Positions 38,501 to 53,500 are shown, counted from the stretch's first letter. The stretch: 64,000 nt of DNA from Hetaerina americana (GCA_022747635.1 JAKTNV010000003.1:51396357-51460356); one strand, 5' to 3'. Numbers and translations: made by a program. The notes: generated by a model from the sequence alone, not told the origin.

Positions 38501-41500
38501 CTGGGTTGCTTTTGGCCAAAAACTTTGTAACAATCAATGATGTGTGCGCCAGGACCATGATGAAAGCACCTAGATTTGTTTTTCCACATTTGTGGTCTCT
38601 TCCGCAACATTGCATATCTTAACCTTCTCATAACCTCCATAACAAGCTGCCCATTCACTGCTTGCCCTTTGGGGACATATGCATAATGAATAGTCCCTTC
38701 TGAATCGAATAAAATGATCAACATCACCTTCATGTTTGATCGTGACATCCAAGCTTTTTTTGGGTTGAGGGGAAGATCCACTGTGAAGACTGGGTTTTGG
38801 TTTCTGTATCATAATTATGAACCAAAGTTCTGTTGCCTAGGATGATTATATTAAGAAGTTTCAGTCTTTGTTTGAAAGATCTAGCAGTTCCAGGCTGATG
38901 TCAAGACGTTTTTGCCTCTGTTCATCTGTTAACACTTGCGACATAAATTTGGACACACTGTGCTACATACCCAAAATTTCTGCCAAAATGGTGACACACG
39001 ATTCAAAATTAACATCAACTTCAATGGCAATCTCCCTGACAGTTAATCTATGGTTTGCATACACTATATCATTCACAATGTTGATGTGGGTATTGTTTGT
39101 GATCATCGATGGTCATCGACTTCTTGGTTCATCATCAATTGAGGTTTGTCCAGACTGGAAGCGGTTGTCCCTACGAACACTATGCCCAACTCATAGATTG
39201 ATTGTTAAATGCCACTTGAATCATTGCATAAGTTTCAGTTGCACTTTTCCCAAGGTTAAAACAAAATTCAATGCACACTTGCTGCTTCTCTAACACCTTC
39301 ATTCTCACTGACACATGGATTTGTGCAGAAAGCATATGCAAGCTCAGACAAGAATCACTGTTCCGCAAAGACAAGTCGAAACGGGGCCATGAGAAAAGTG
39401 ATGCTGTACTTGCTGCTGTTGCCACTAGAAGGTGACACCTCACTGATTGTAATCAGTCAAGCAGTTGGGGCGTAGAAAGACCAATCTCATCTCTTTTTGC
39501 ACAGACCTTGTATCATTTTAAATATCTTTTTCGATTAAATCAGTAACAGAAGTGTTTCAAGATTCTATTTATCTAAGTGCAAGAGAAGAAATACTATTTA
39601 TACATAGGGACCTTTACCCCAATTGCCACATTCATTAAAGGGTTACCTACTTCACTTAAGTTAACAGTACTTAATGTTGACAGTAATAAGTTAGGTCTTG
39701 AGTGGCACACATACAAAATGGCACGAATGATACTTGCAACCTGATTTAACTATTTCAAAGTGAAGCCATAAAAAAGGGTAAATCCCTATATCACTCACTC
39801 TATTCATCATTTTCAATTTTACATGCAAGTTATTTTTTGGCAAGTTACATGAAACTCATATGCATAAAAAGAAATGTAAAATGAGTCCTTGTATGTCACA
39901 GTAAGGGAATCCTGGAGGTGCAAAATTATAATCCTAAATTTAGAATTTTCTAAGGATAATAAATAAAATAGTATTAGCTTATTAACCTCAAGTGCATCCC
40001 TTTCAAAGAGCCGGAGTTGAAGACAGAGATCGAGTCTATGCTTTCGACTGGCCCACAGTTGCTCCACTTCTTCACGCTGCTTGCTGAGACGATCCAAGGC
40101 AGATTCTACAGCAGACACAGACCCCGTAGAATCCATCTCAGCATTGAGACCAGCATTCCTAATTTGTGCAATACAATAATAATAAAATAACCATAAACAC
40201 AGTTATCAATCCGAAGATTGGTTTGGTAGGTGCCATTAGAGTTCACCAAAAACTAACCCCAACGGCACGTGAAAGATTAATGCATTGCATATTACATAAA
40301 TTCCAGGGAGAAAAGTATATCCATATTCACCGTGAGGTTAAACATTCGGTAGGAATATAGGACTATAGTATATATGAAGAGTATAAGCATGTATATCAAA
40401 ATTGAATTGTAGGTGTAGAAAAAAACTTTTCTAGGAATATATAGGTATGTAATAAACATTTCATTTGCCCCTTGAGCCTATGAAGCCGAAACCCTCTATT
40501 CATTGGCGTTAGAAGCTATAACATGTAAACACATACTGATTCAAACTACATTGTTTTTCACAAGACAGCAAATTTTAAAATTTCATGATGAAGCTAAAGC
40601 ACTGATGCCAACCTTGCGCATACGCTTTATTCATTTTCAAACCATCATTGAGTTACTTTACTTGCTTTATAAGCAATAAGCATGATACAAGGGCACTTTC
40701 ACTTTTTCTTTTCAAAACCTTCCAAACTTCACTATCAATGCCATTGACTCTGGAAGAGCGCACCTTTCCCCTGGCCATTCTTAGGCATACTAGTGTATTT
40801 CTACATTGAATTTCATGAAATAAATTTTTTGCCCCTTTTTTAAATTACACACAGTGGAACTTCCTATGCCATATCACAACACTACAGGAGGGGTTTTCAG
40901 CATTCTTTGAGGATGTGTGTCTTTTTTGTAGCTATTTAAACACACATGTAATCTCTATGAGTGTGAACACAATTGCAGAGCACAACCTAATAATGAGTTT
41001 TTACCTCAAAGTTTGGCATGCTGACAGCAAACCCATCTCATCTACTAAATAACAAATTTTGTGACAATAGGTCTTCCTCATACAAAATATCATTCCTGTA
41101 GTTGCCCTGTTTCTGCAAAAACCATGGATGGGAAAGAAAGCACAAAGAGGATTCATTTCACTTAGCGTATCTTTATTTCTGTGCTTGTTGTTTTGAAAGG
41201 GAAGGGTCTTTAAATGACATTTAGTTCTTTGAAGGCAATTGAACTAAAGTTTTACACAGTCTTATTGCTCACTGAGAGGTGCATAAATCATAAAAATTGA
41301 CCACACTCAGAAATAGAAACTGGGCATGCCAATAATATTAAATTCAAATCCTATTGTAAATTTAATAAATGTTGGTTTCTTCTCGTAAAAGCACTTTCCT
41401 TTTCATTTCTACTTCCTAATTTCTACTTGTACTTCAAAATTTTGTTGTTTTTACTAAATGTTATTTTAACATTAGCAGTGCCAAGTTGAGAATTATTTCA

Positions 41501-44500
41501 AGGCTATGGATGGCTAAATGAGCGACAGTTCACAGGAGTTGAAACCTCCCTATCAACCAAGACCCTGATTAATTTCCCACAACATTCATTACTCATGTTC
41601 TTTGAAATCACTCAGTACTTCAAGGACACTAATTGAAAAATGAATCAAACTGTAAATTAAAGTTTTCTTGACCTGAAACTATATTTTCATTATATTTTAT
41701 TTTTGTTCAGCTACAGACAACTCACCATTCACGAATGATTATGTCTTGCAAGTACAAACGTGAAATTTCTGCTCCATCAATATACGAGAGTAACCTCAAA
41801 AATAAAGTCTCTTTTTAGGAAGACAAAAATCCATTTATTGCTATAATATTCACATCATTCATTTGTCTGTTTTTCAACATAATTGCCATTGAGATTGACA
41901 CATTTTTGTAGACACTGTGACAGTTTTTGTATATCCATGTCATACAAGCTCGTCGACATGTCCTTGAGAAAGTATTGAACCTCATCTTTCACCTCGTCAT
42001 CAGGGCTGAATCGTCTTCTAGCCAAATATTCTTTCAGCTTGGGGAGCAAGTGATAGTCACTGGGTGCCAGTCAATTAAACTGTTTCAGGAGAGCAATGGT
42101 ATGATGGGTGACATGTTGGCAAGTGTTGTCATGGAGAGTTCCCTTGCTCAACATTCTTGTTCTCCCATTCAGAATTGCCTGTCTTGAGTTTTTCCATGGT
42201 TTCACAGAACCGGAAGCCGCGGTCATAAAGTCAACCACCGATACCACCTTTCAATCCCAAAATAGTTGCCATGACTTCACCATTGTTTGAATTTTTTCAG
42301 TTTGGGCAAAGAGGAATGCCACCATTCGAATGATTGTTGTTCGGTCTTAGGTGTAAATCGGAGTACACAGGTTTTGTTACCGATGGCAAATGAGCCCAAA
42401 TAGTTGTCTTTTTCATTTGCATAGCGGCAAAGACATTTTCAGGCAGAATCAACTCATTGCTGAGGTGAAAGATGAGGTTCAATGCTTTCTCAAGGACATG
42501 GCGGCAAGCTGGTATAACATGTTCATACAGAAACTGTCACAGCATCTACAAAAATGCATCAACCTATATGTCAATTACATTGAAAAATAGACAAATGTTC
42601 AGCCTTCATAATGCTGGAAATACGTGCAAATTTGGCCCAAGGCGATGGATGGATCCTTCACCATCACAATCAACCTGCACATTCAGCATTGGTTGTTTGC
42701 CAGTATCTGGCAAAAAATTCAAACACCATCCTTAATCATCATCCTCTTTCACCAAATCTCACCACCTCTGACTTTTTCCTATTCCCAAAATGCAAAAATG
42801 TGATGAGGGGACATCACTGGGAAGATGTGGAGGCAATAAACCAATAAACGACAAGTAAACTAAAAATCCTAACTGCCAAGGACTTCCAAGGGTGCTTTAA
42901 ACAGTGGAAAATAGAATGGAAAAAGTGCATAGCAATGAATGGAGAGTACTTTGAAGGGCATAAAATTGATGTAGACTAAATTTTGTAAAATAAAGTTTTT
43001 ATGGCCACAGTTCGTGTATTTATTGGTGTGCTATTGTGTTAGTGTTCAGTTGTCATAAAAAACAAAAGGTACAGGTCATCGTCATCACCTGTCTCCATCT
43101 CTGGCTGCCGCAGGCAACAAAACAGGCTAAGTAAAATAGGCCAGGTTGTAGACTAAATTTTGCAAATAAAGTTTTTATGGCCTCAGTTCACCTATTCATT
43201 GGGCAGAGTAGTATTATAGAAAATAAACAGATTTTTGTATTTCTAAAATAGAAGACCTTATTTTTAGGTTTACCCTTGTATATTGATGGATTGAAAATTT
43301 AAATTGAACATTGAAAATTTTTTTAAAAATCTACCCAAAATAATTTGTTTTCATACTTCTTCCCAAGGACTTATTGAACAACCCACATATCTCAATTAGA
43401 ATAAAAGTGATGTATTTTGAAGTTAAAATATCATGAATGATGCACCCAATAATGAGTTGCAATTGATCTCTGGATATAATATGATGAGTACAAGTAATAG
43501 GATAATATTTTGCAATGTTGCCATTTTATACCTTTATGTTTTTGAAGTTTCACTATGGACTAAATGCCATGATCTCAAAATGATGCTGTTAATTATGGCA
43601 GTACGAAAAAAACCTGTGTGTTATAGCACTTAAAATCACATTATACAATAACAAAAACTCACTCTTGTAAAGTTGCTCTTAGACAGGCAAGCTATTTAAT
43701 AAGCATGCCGCTTTTACATAATTATCAAGTTGAAAAGTAATAGAAACTACCTTAGTTCTTGTAATAAGGCTTCTCCTTCTGCACTGGTGCGAAGACAGGC
43801 ATCTATAGCTGAATCCCTCTGTTGAGCACATTGAGCTAATTGTCTTTCAGCAGCTTCCAATGTCTCTGGCGCCTCTTCTTCATCACCCTCACCTTCTCTT
43901 AGCCCCTCACGAGCTTCCTCTAACCAAGCACTTAACTGAAAATATACATACCCAAGTATTAGTTCAACTGATCCAAATAAAACTGTAAAAATACTTTATG
44001 ATAGATTGGAATACAGATGTTTGATGAACTACTTACTTCTTTATCGTGAGTATAAAACACAACAGCAAGGTCAAGACGTCTTCTCCTTGCCTGAACTCGG
44101 GCTGCAAAACCTGATACACGTGCCTCTAACTGTGAAGCCACTGAAAAAACTTCACTAGCATTGCATTCCCCTGTCTGAGCTAGTTCTTCAGCAGCTGCTA
44201 AAAGTTTTTCTGCATTTGTGTATGTATTCTGAAAATTTTGAAAAAATAAAATTACTTGTCATTAAGATACTTTAATCTCTGAATAAAAACCAATCACTGG
44301 CAATACATACTTGAGCAACATTTTCAAAGTGTTCATGACTTTTTTGGTACACTCTAGCTTTTTGCAGATTCCTTCCTATGCCAGTGTTCTTCCTTAAAAA
44401 AACTTCACCATGATTTTCCAACCAGTCCAAAACCTGTGCACGAAAATTCAGAAATATTCATTCAGAAGATGTACATGAAACTCTTAACGACTGAATCTGA

Positions 44501-47500
44501 ATTATAGTTCTTCCAATTTGAAATTAAAAATACCTGTTTCACATCTTCTTGAAAGAGACGCAGTGCGAGTCTTTGATGGAGTTTGATTTTCTTAGCATGC
44601 CACTTTTGCTCCAGTGCTCTGTGATGAGCCAGTATTTGGTGAATTACAGCCAACACATGGCTTGCACCTTCTGAATAGTCTGCAGCTGGACTCTTTCCTC
44701 CACCTCTTTGACTTCCCCCACCACCTCCTGTTCCAACTCCAACAACTTCGTATGCCTGCCCACCTCCCCCACTCCCCCCACCTCCACCCACATTCCCTCC
44801 ACTCCCACCTCCACTACCAACATTGCTTTCTACACCTCCAGGCCCCTGCAAAGTGAAGTTCATGCTTAATTTGTAAATAATTGATGCATTAAATCTAATG
44901 TTTAAAATGTGCAGCATAGAGATTGACATTTTTAATTTGCTATGAGGCTATTTTCATTCGGTAGAAATAAAACTAATGGTAGAATTTCTAACACAATTAT
45001 CTTGCCTGCCGAAAAAAATATTTCAAAGCTTAGATGGTTAATTCAAAAATATTTCAAAATTGGCTTAGGGTTCATGGAAAATTACGATGCATACACTACA
45101 TTTACTTCAGTGCCCAAGTCTAGCTTAAGCAGCATTATATATTTTGAAAACATTCCTTATGAATTACTGAACACCAAATAGAAGTGCATACTATATAATA
45201 AATAAATTATACTCAGTGAATATTTCCTCCCTTAATAATTGATTGGAAAATTAGAGGCATACAAAACATGAGTGTCTATAAAATAAGCAAATTATCAAAA
45301 AGTACTATTGGTTGTTTTAGCACAAATTTTCATAGGAAAATATTCATGAAATTCAAAAATAAAATTTTGATATTAATGCCCTTGCATTTATTATGTAAAA
45401 AGTTCATGCCTCACATTTTACCTCATCGCCATCAGATAAGTGGCTCCTTAACAGTACATCATCTCCATACATTGGCCATGACATTCCCAAGCCTAGTTTA
45501 ATATTACATTAAAAGTAGATTTAACACTATGAGAGGGATGCAAAGTCAAATGCTTTAAATAAATGCCAAAATCAGGAGACTTATACAATATCAGGAAAAG
45601 TTTTTCAGAAGCACTTAAATGTCATGCGAGAAGCAGCCACTTTTGAATTTTGCTCATGACTTGGGTCTTCTATTAACATGTACACTAGATTGATCTTAGA
45701 GTGTTGCCATCCAAAATTATTCTCATTTAAGCATAATATCAGAAGTAACTATGGTGGCACAGTGTTAAAAGTACCCTAATCATGAGATTTAACTTCAATT
45801 CACATATGAAACTTACTTCATGCCCTTTCAGCTTTCTTCTAGGATTCTTAAAATAAGAAAAAATCCAATCATTAATAAAATTCATTTAAAGCTTTCATTC
45901 ATTAATAAATAATAATAATAAATATTACTAGCATAAAATAACTTCAATCATGTGCAAAATAGATAAAATTGAATTTAATGCAGAAAATTCAATGAAATGG
46001 TGACAAAAAAGCTATGCCATTAAAGATAATATGAATCTTAAAGTAACTGCACTTCAGAGCATGCAAAATAAATTAAATATGTTATACAACTACATTAAAA
46101 AGCAGAAATGTAAACAAGCATTTACATTAAATTTTACTGCCATAGGGTAAATAAATGCAAACTGTTATTCACTAGTTTACCCACGATATTTCCAAGAGAA
46201 GTAAGTAAAGTGCCTACATGTTTCCTAGGGGGCTGCTCCATCCCAGGTTGGTTACAGATCTGAACCAGGTGGTCTAGCTGATAGAGGAGTTTTTTGCTAG
46301 TGCTATGAACCTGCGAAGAACCCAACCAACACCAAATTAGTATTCATTAATGACTCAGTAAAATTATGTGAGATCCCACTTTTGAACTGTTACATGCTAT
46401 AAAGAAGATTGCAAGTATTAAAAAAATGTAACCTAAGCAATGGCAAAAACAGCAACTTCATCTCCAGAAGAAGACCTGCTAGAAAAGAATCTTATTTCTT
46501 ATAAAGTCTCCATATCCAGGGCTGAACAAACTTTACAGGTATCAAATACATAGCATGAGTAAAAACCATTCAGTTTTTCATCTGATATCAAAATTAAAAA
46601 TTTAAGTATTCAACAATTTAAAATCATAGGTTTGACACAGTAAATTTGTTCAGTTCTGTTCAAGTTGATGACATGATAACAGCCTCACCTTAGTCAGCTT
46701 ACATAGCAGCACCTAATCAATTGAAAGCATACACATTAGTTATAAAAGAATAGAAAAATTACAAAAGAGTTAACTAAGTCTCAAAACTATTAATTTTTTA
46801 AATCAATAAATTTTTATAGGGAAATCTTAAATGTAATGATAGAAAGCTGATAATCAATACCCCATGCATAAGACAGTAAAAGATGATGCACAAAAAACAC
46901 AAGTATCAAGAAAATTTTGAAACAACTTTTGCATACATTATTTGAATTTGCATTTTCATCCACATCAGTGACAGATTCAAAGGTCTAAGCCTAACTCCTC
47001 CCTCTAACACAAATTATCATTAGAGCACACTAAAAGACAGAAAAAAACTTCAATGCCCTTTTGGTTGAAAGAAATCAGTCACTTTGTCTAACAAAAACTT
47101 GGTAAAAACTGATCACAAAATTATCATAAATATCCCACAAAGAAAACATGCTTTTTCATGAAATCAGAATTCTAAATAAATTAAAAAAAAAGTCAAATCA
47201 AAGCAATACCCCTACGTTTTTAACTAAATACTCACAAGATAATACATGGCTGAGATAACAGCAGAAAATATATATCTAGATATCAAATTTATACATGAAG
47301 TTCAGGGCTAATCATATCCCACGGTTAAACCATGCCACCACAATTATTCATGCAGTAAGTGCAAAAGCATTTCAGACTCAGAAAACACATGTCATGCAGC
47401 TGTGACTTAATCAAGTATTTTATTTGTTCTGTCTACACTTATCCAAAAATTTATAAGAACCACGAAATCTTCCACAAGGTCGCATACTATGATTAGGATA

Positions 47501-50500
47501 TACGATATGTACTATTTACTAACTTACAAAAAAGGTTGTTTATTGAAAAAAACAATTAGGATATTTAGTTTTTAGTTTTTAAAAATTATTTTCCTCTTGA
47601 AGACGATTTTCCTGGTGAAACTCATTCAACAAAATTAATACTTTGAAAATATACAAAAACAAAATTATTTATCCATTACATTTGACAAAGGTGGAATTTG
47701 CAGTCATGAGAATATAAGAAAAATATCATTCACTAAGATGCTACCATTGTAGCCTATGTTTTTCCATTTCATTTTTTCAAACTCTTATTGAAAATAAAGA
47801 AAACCCTCATTTTTGCATTATTATAATTTACATTTCCTGCAATTTACAACACTTTCATTATGCCCTATACAATGTCCTATTTTTCAAACATACACAAAAC
47901 CCTATATTTACTCGATTAAATTTCAGTTTCCCCACTATTCACATCACTGAGCTGAATTACAAAAAAAAACACTCTAAAATAGTTACTAATGAGCACCAAC
48001 GTTCATAAAAACTTTTTCGATTTAGTTTCATTCAAATACACTTTAAACAGATGAGAGAGAAGAGTAATATAAATGGTTTTGAGAAAGAATGGAAAACAGT
48101 CGGGCAGTAGAGAGCACTAATAATGATAGAAACATGAACTACTTAAACTTGTAATTTAAGTGTTCGAGAGAAAAAATGTGGGCTATGAAATGAATACATT
48201 TTACAAGGAGGACCCAGCTACATAACTTATGCATAGTAAGAACACCTAAAGGAGACTAATAATATCGCACATTAGTTGAAATTATGAGGAATGAAAATAA
48301 CTTTGACCCAAACATGATAAAGCACATAAAACCCAAGAACTGGTGACAGACCACTGGGGTCATTAGTACTATCTCGATACAACAGATATACCAGTGATGG
48401 ATCCCCCATTAATAAAAATGCTGATACATGCTTTTGATTTAACAAAACTACCCTGAATCAAAAATAATTTTTTTTTCTTCAAAAATTTTAAGTTGGGCAA
48501 CTGTTTGCACAAGTCGAAGGCAAAGTAGGTTAGATTCTCATGAGTCACGTTTTCTCAATCACTCGGGAACGTAAATAATATCCGGCTTGACAGTGGCCAT
48601 ATCTTATGATATAAAAGTTTCTCTTTTGCCTCACATAATTCTCTTTTCACCAGATTTTAAACTCCTAGACTAAAATAAATGGTGTGAAACAAGGGAAAAC
48701 TAATCCCTACACATTTGACATAATATTTAAATAATAATACTATAAATATATACTACTAAAACTTATGAAATAGAACCATCACAAAATGGCATACATCTAT
48801 TCTCACATGCATACATTATTACGCTGACTTGATTTGGATTTTCTTCCTGTGGGAAAAGAATGGCAGACTTCAACCATACTATCCAACCCATTGAGTAGAG
48901 CTTGGTATGAATTATAGACCTGGAATGTGATAAACGATTTATAGATTTAATCTTAACACATATACTACAAAGGAGAAAAATTAAAAAAATAAAAACAGAA
49001 AATAATAACACAAGAAACTCAAAAAAGCAGAGTTGAAAAGGTGAAATTACACTGTTTATACATGCAAGTGTCAGCAACCACAAAAAAACATTATAAATGA
49101 TGCCATGCTTAGGATTTTTAAAAGCAAAGTCAACAAAGACATACCTCTGTGTACGCTTGGCACATGGATTCATAAAGATTCTGGTGGTGATGAATTGCTG
49201 TTTCTAGAATGATGATTTCGCTGGGAATATTTACATTTTCGCAAGCCTGACTCCAGCTTTGAACATTATCTACATACTGGGAAAAATATGGAATAGAATT
49301 GGAATTAATAACATTAAAATTGCTGACACAATTTTCTTCTAAATAATACATTACGATGAGAAGTGAAAATGACCAGATGAGGAGGTGAATTAAGATGAAT
49401 CGCAAATTGATAAGAAACTTGCAATGAATGAATTTCTATAATATGGCTCAACTGTCTCAATAAGTCAGCATAATTAAATTCCCTATCATTGCAAGCAAAA
49501 GTATTTTGATACAATAATTTTGTTTGAAAGAGCCAACAAATATTTCAGCCACATAAAGTGATCAGTTCTAATTAACTTGGTCCAACAAATACACAGGATA
49601 TAGATGTATGTAATAAGTTGGTATACCCTTATTATAGAGGCAATTCAATTTAAGTTACATGCATTAAATACACCAAAATCTTGACCACCCATAATGCAGA
49701 TTATCAATGCTTTTCTCTTCCAAGCTCCATGAAATTGTAATAAAATTATAATCATGAAGATAGTTAAACACTTTAAAACTTTGATACACATTTAAAAAAA
49801 ATACAAGTTTTAAATAGCAGACCTTTATTTAAAATATTTCACAAAATCAAAAGTTGTCAACAGTATTTAATGTTTTAATTTCAACATTTTTGTACTACCC
49901 GTGATACCCCATTATATATTCCCTTGCATTCATTCATTAGCCCTGAGAAGTCAATTCTCTACATTAAGGTGAGCAAATACATAGTTTTACTATGCCACAA
50001 AAAAGTCATCCACACTACACTGCATTATGTTAATAGGTATAATATGACAAATATGAATCTGTATCAGCGATCTTTATATAATATTTTCCCTTTGCCGGTC
50101 ATTTGTTTCATCTGCCTAAGAGATTGTTTTAGCATTCTTAGGGAAATACGTTCTACTAGTTACTCTACGATAATTCTGTGTTCTCAAAAAACCCTCATAA
50201 AAATGGCTGAAAAAAGAAAAAAATGTACATTCCATTGCTAAAAAAATGGGAATTTATCAGAAGAAAAGACAAAGGAGTCTACATTTTATCTGTTTACATC
50301 ATGACCATATTTTTGGCATATTTCGATCATCTGTGTTTTTCAATTATCCATTCTTCATCCTGCATCCATTAGCAAGGATAATCCAGAGTTTACTGTCCAA
50401 CAAAAATGAAAACACATGAATCCCTTAGATGATGGGGTGACAACCACATCCATTCAGGATTTTACAATGATAATAAAATAAACTACTAATAATTGCATGA

Positions 50501-53500
50501 TGAGGAAATTCTCATTTTGAAATTATTCAAAAATCTTAACATTAAGTTTAATTAAATTTTACTAGTATGACTAGAATACTTTCTCCAAGAAAGTAGATTT
50601 CTAACTCTCATAAACTCATATGTCCACTGATCTGACTTTCAGGTGTGAGACACTGTGCCATATTACCCAAATGAAGCACATGTAATCCATATTTGGGAAG
50701 TTTCCCCTTATGAACTACAATACAACTTTCCTTTGACCATTCTGAATTTCATTACATGGAAAAAATAGTTATGCTATTAAAATACACCTTCTGTTCAAGA
50801 CCATAAAACAGCGGAATGTCCACAAATTGTAAATCACGTTCCATGCAAATATTTAACAAAGTTCTACCTGTTCTGCTCTATGATGAAAGAGTACTGAAAG
50901 GGCAAGCGCTGACGTTCTTTCATCTAAACCAGCAGCAAACTCTTTCCAGGCACGATCTAAACGCCCTGCTATCCCTCGCACAGCCTGAGCAGCATAATGA
51001 CCACCTTCCACAAGCCTCTGGGCTACAGAAAGAATCCGATTTATGTTCACATAAACTCCCTGAAAGAAAAGAACAACAACATTTCAAAATAAACAAAATA
51101 AAAACTATGTGAAATATAACAGGCCAGCATTAATTGTGTAATGGTAAAAGTTAGATGAATTAATACTGGAATTAATAATAAAGATAATTCAATGTCAGCA
51201 TCATTAAATTCCCTATCATTGCAAGCAAAAGTATTTTGACACAATAATTTTTGTTTGAAAGAGCCATTGTGATAGAGTCTTTGGCCATCTTTTTCAAATT
51301 ACCCCAAAGCTAACATAAATAATTATCACCTTTCCCAGCCCATAAGACACACCTTGATTTTTCAGTTTAGAGTTTACAAAAATTACTTAGATCAGACAGA
51401 AACTACATTTTCAGAAAATATATTGCCACGTTAACACTTAATTAGAAAAAAATTAAATTGTTACATTTAAAAATTAGCAGCCCCACACATATTAATTCAT
51501 CAAAGAATCCCAGAAATTTGCCATCACTGTGCCAAAACACCTTTCGGCTGCCCTTTTCAGCAGACTCAAATGAGTAATACTATCGAAATTAGTGAACGAG
51601 GCAACCATTTTCTATGCCTGTCTGTCTGAAAAAACTTAATGGTACATTTTTCTGGTGAGTTGGATTGCATTTATAGGTCCCCATAAGATGCAGGTTGATT
51701 TTAGAGCACATTTTGGAGTAAAAACAAGTGCACCTTATGGCCAGAGAAATATGACATTATGAAATGAAATACATATATGTACCCCTAAAGAAAATTTCAT
51801 ATTTCATCTATGCATGTGGCAAACTGCATTTTACACTAAAAACCTGGAATTTGCATAACAATATCATTACATACTATTAACTTAAATACATATTAATAGG
51901 CATACTTGCATTTGTTTGCTGTTACCAATTTTGCACTGATTAAAAACATCACACCAAAAAATAGCCATTAAAGTTTTCGAAAAACCACTTACCATAGAAC
52001 TCATAGAAAAATGGTTATGCTCATCCTGAAGTTCTTTGGCTAATTGGTATGAATGTCCTATTTCTACATAATTTATAAGGAAGACATCCCGATTGTGGTA
52101 TATCCAATCAAACATCTGAAAAGAAAAAATAATTTTTTCACTTATTTTTGTAGAATAACTTAATAGATTTTTTCGATTTCAAATAACTGCAACAAAAGCA
52201 GTGATTAAAATTATGAAAACAGTATCATGCACAGATACATATATCAATGAATCATTTTATAAACACAAAAACTTATTAACAAATATGTATTTTCATTAGC
52301 AAGACCTCTTTGGTAATGTTTTTTTGTAAAGAGAGACAAAAAGAGCACCAAATGAAACCACAACATAAATAATTGAGGTAAGGATTCAAATTAACATATT
52401 CATGCCAGTTAGAAAGAATGCTACTAAAGAGATGAAATAGCAGAACGATTGTTTACAATATGAAAATTGTATTTAATACATGTTTTTTGTATTCAAACAT
52501 GAATTAATTTTTTAAATTAGAGCTTTCTGGTCTTATTAGTCTAAAAATTTAATCCAATTATTTGTACTGTAATTGTTCATTCATTCACAGTATAGAAATA
52601 TACATTTTATTCTAATTCAGGAGGTGATGTAAAAAATGATTTTGATGACAAACATTAACACCAGCCATTTGTTCTCAAAATGTTACTCACATTTTTTCTG
52701 TTTGGAAACACATTAGTAGGTGAATCCACTTAAGTTACTGTTACAGCATTTGTTGCAGTTTCTTATAATTTCCACGGAAATGAACTAAGTGGCACCATGA
52801 ATAAGGGTAGGCATGTTTCATCTAGTACATTTAAATCTATATATTACAGTGTACATTGGCTGTTATGCTACAACATGCATTTGGAGAACTTTCATTTACA
52901 TTATGAAATTTAGAACAAGATTCGATGAACCTTTGATTTTGAGTGATTTGAATGATTCTACCCATTTTTACTGCTACGTAACATACTCATGAATTGGGCA
53001 AGAGAAAAAGAATTTTTTGCAGTAGGCTTGTCCAATTGAATTGCTCTTAACCCTGCCAACCCTAAAACAATAACATTTGCAATCAGTCAGCATCTATGTG
53101 CCTTCCCAGATTTTTCAACAGACCCCCTCAATTATCCATGTTCATGGGTGCATGACGAAGAGATCTATTGGAACCACTATTAACCATACAGATTATTGAT
53201 TATGGAGAGCATCGAATTCATAAAAACTTTTGTGATAACAGAAATAGTATTGATTGTGTGTGATGACACAATGGACAGTTTCATTGTCAGCATGAAAAAA
53301 TTAAATTCAAAAATATTTCAATAGAGCATCAAAAACTGTTTTAAACTAAACTTTCACTTTCAGAAAAAAAATTAAATATTATAAATATGAAATTTCTTGC
53401 AATTAATCAGTAAGATAAAACCTACTCTGAACAGGGAGATATGATTGAAAACCTCAGATAGGAGGATAATAATTAGATTTTCAAATGCTACTGATAGATG

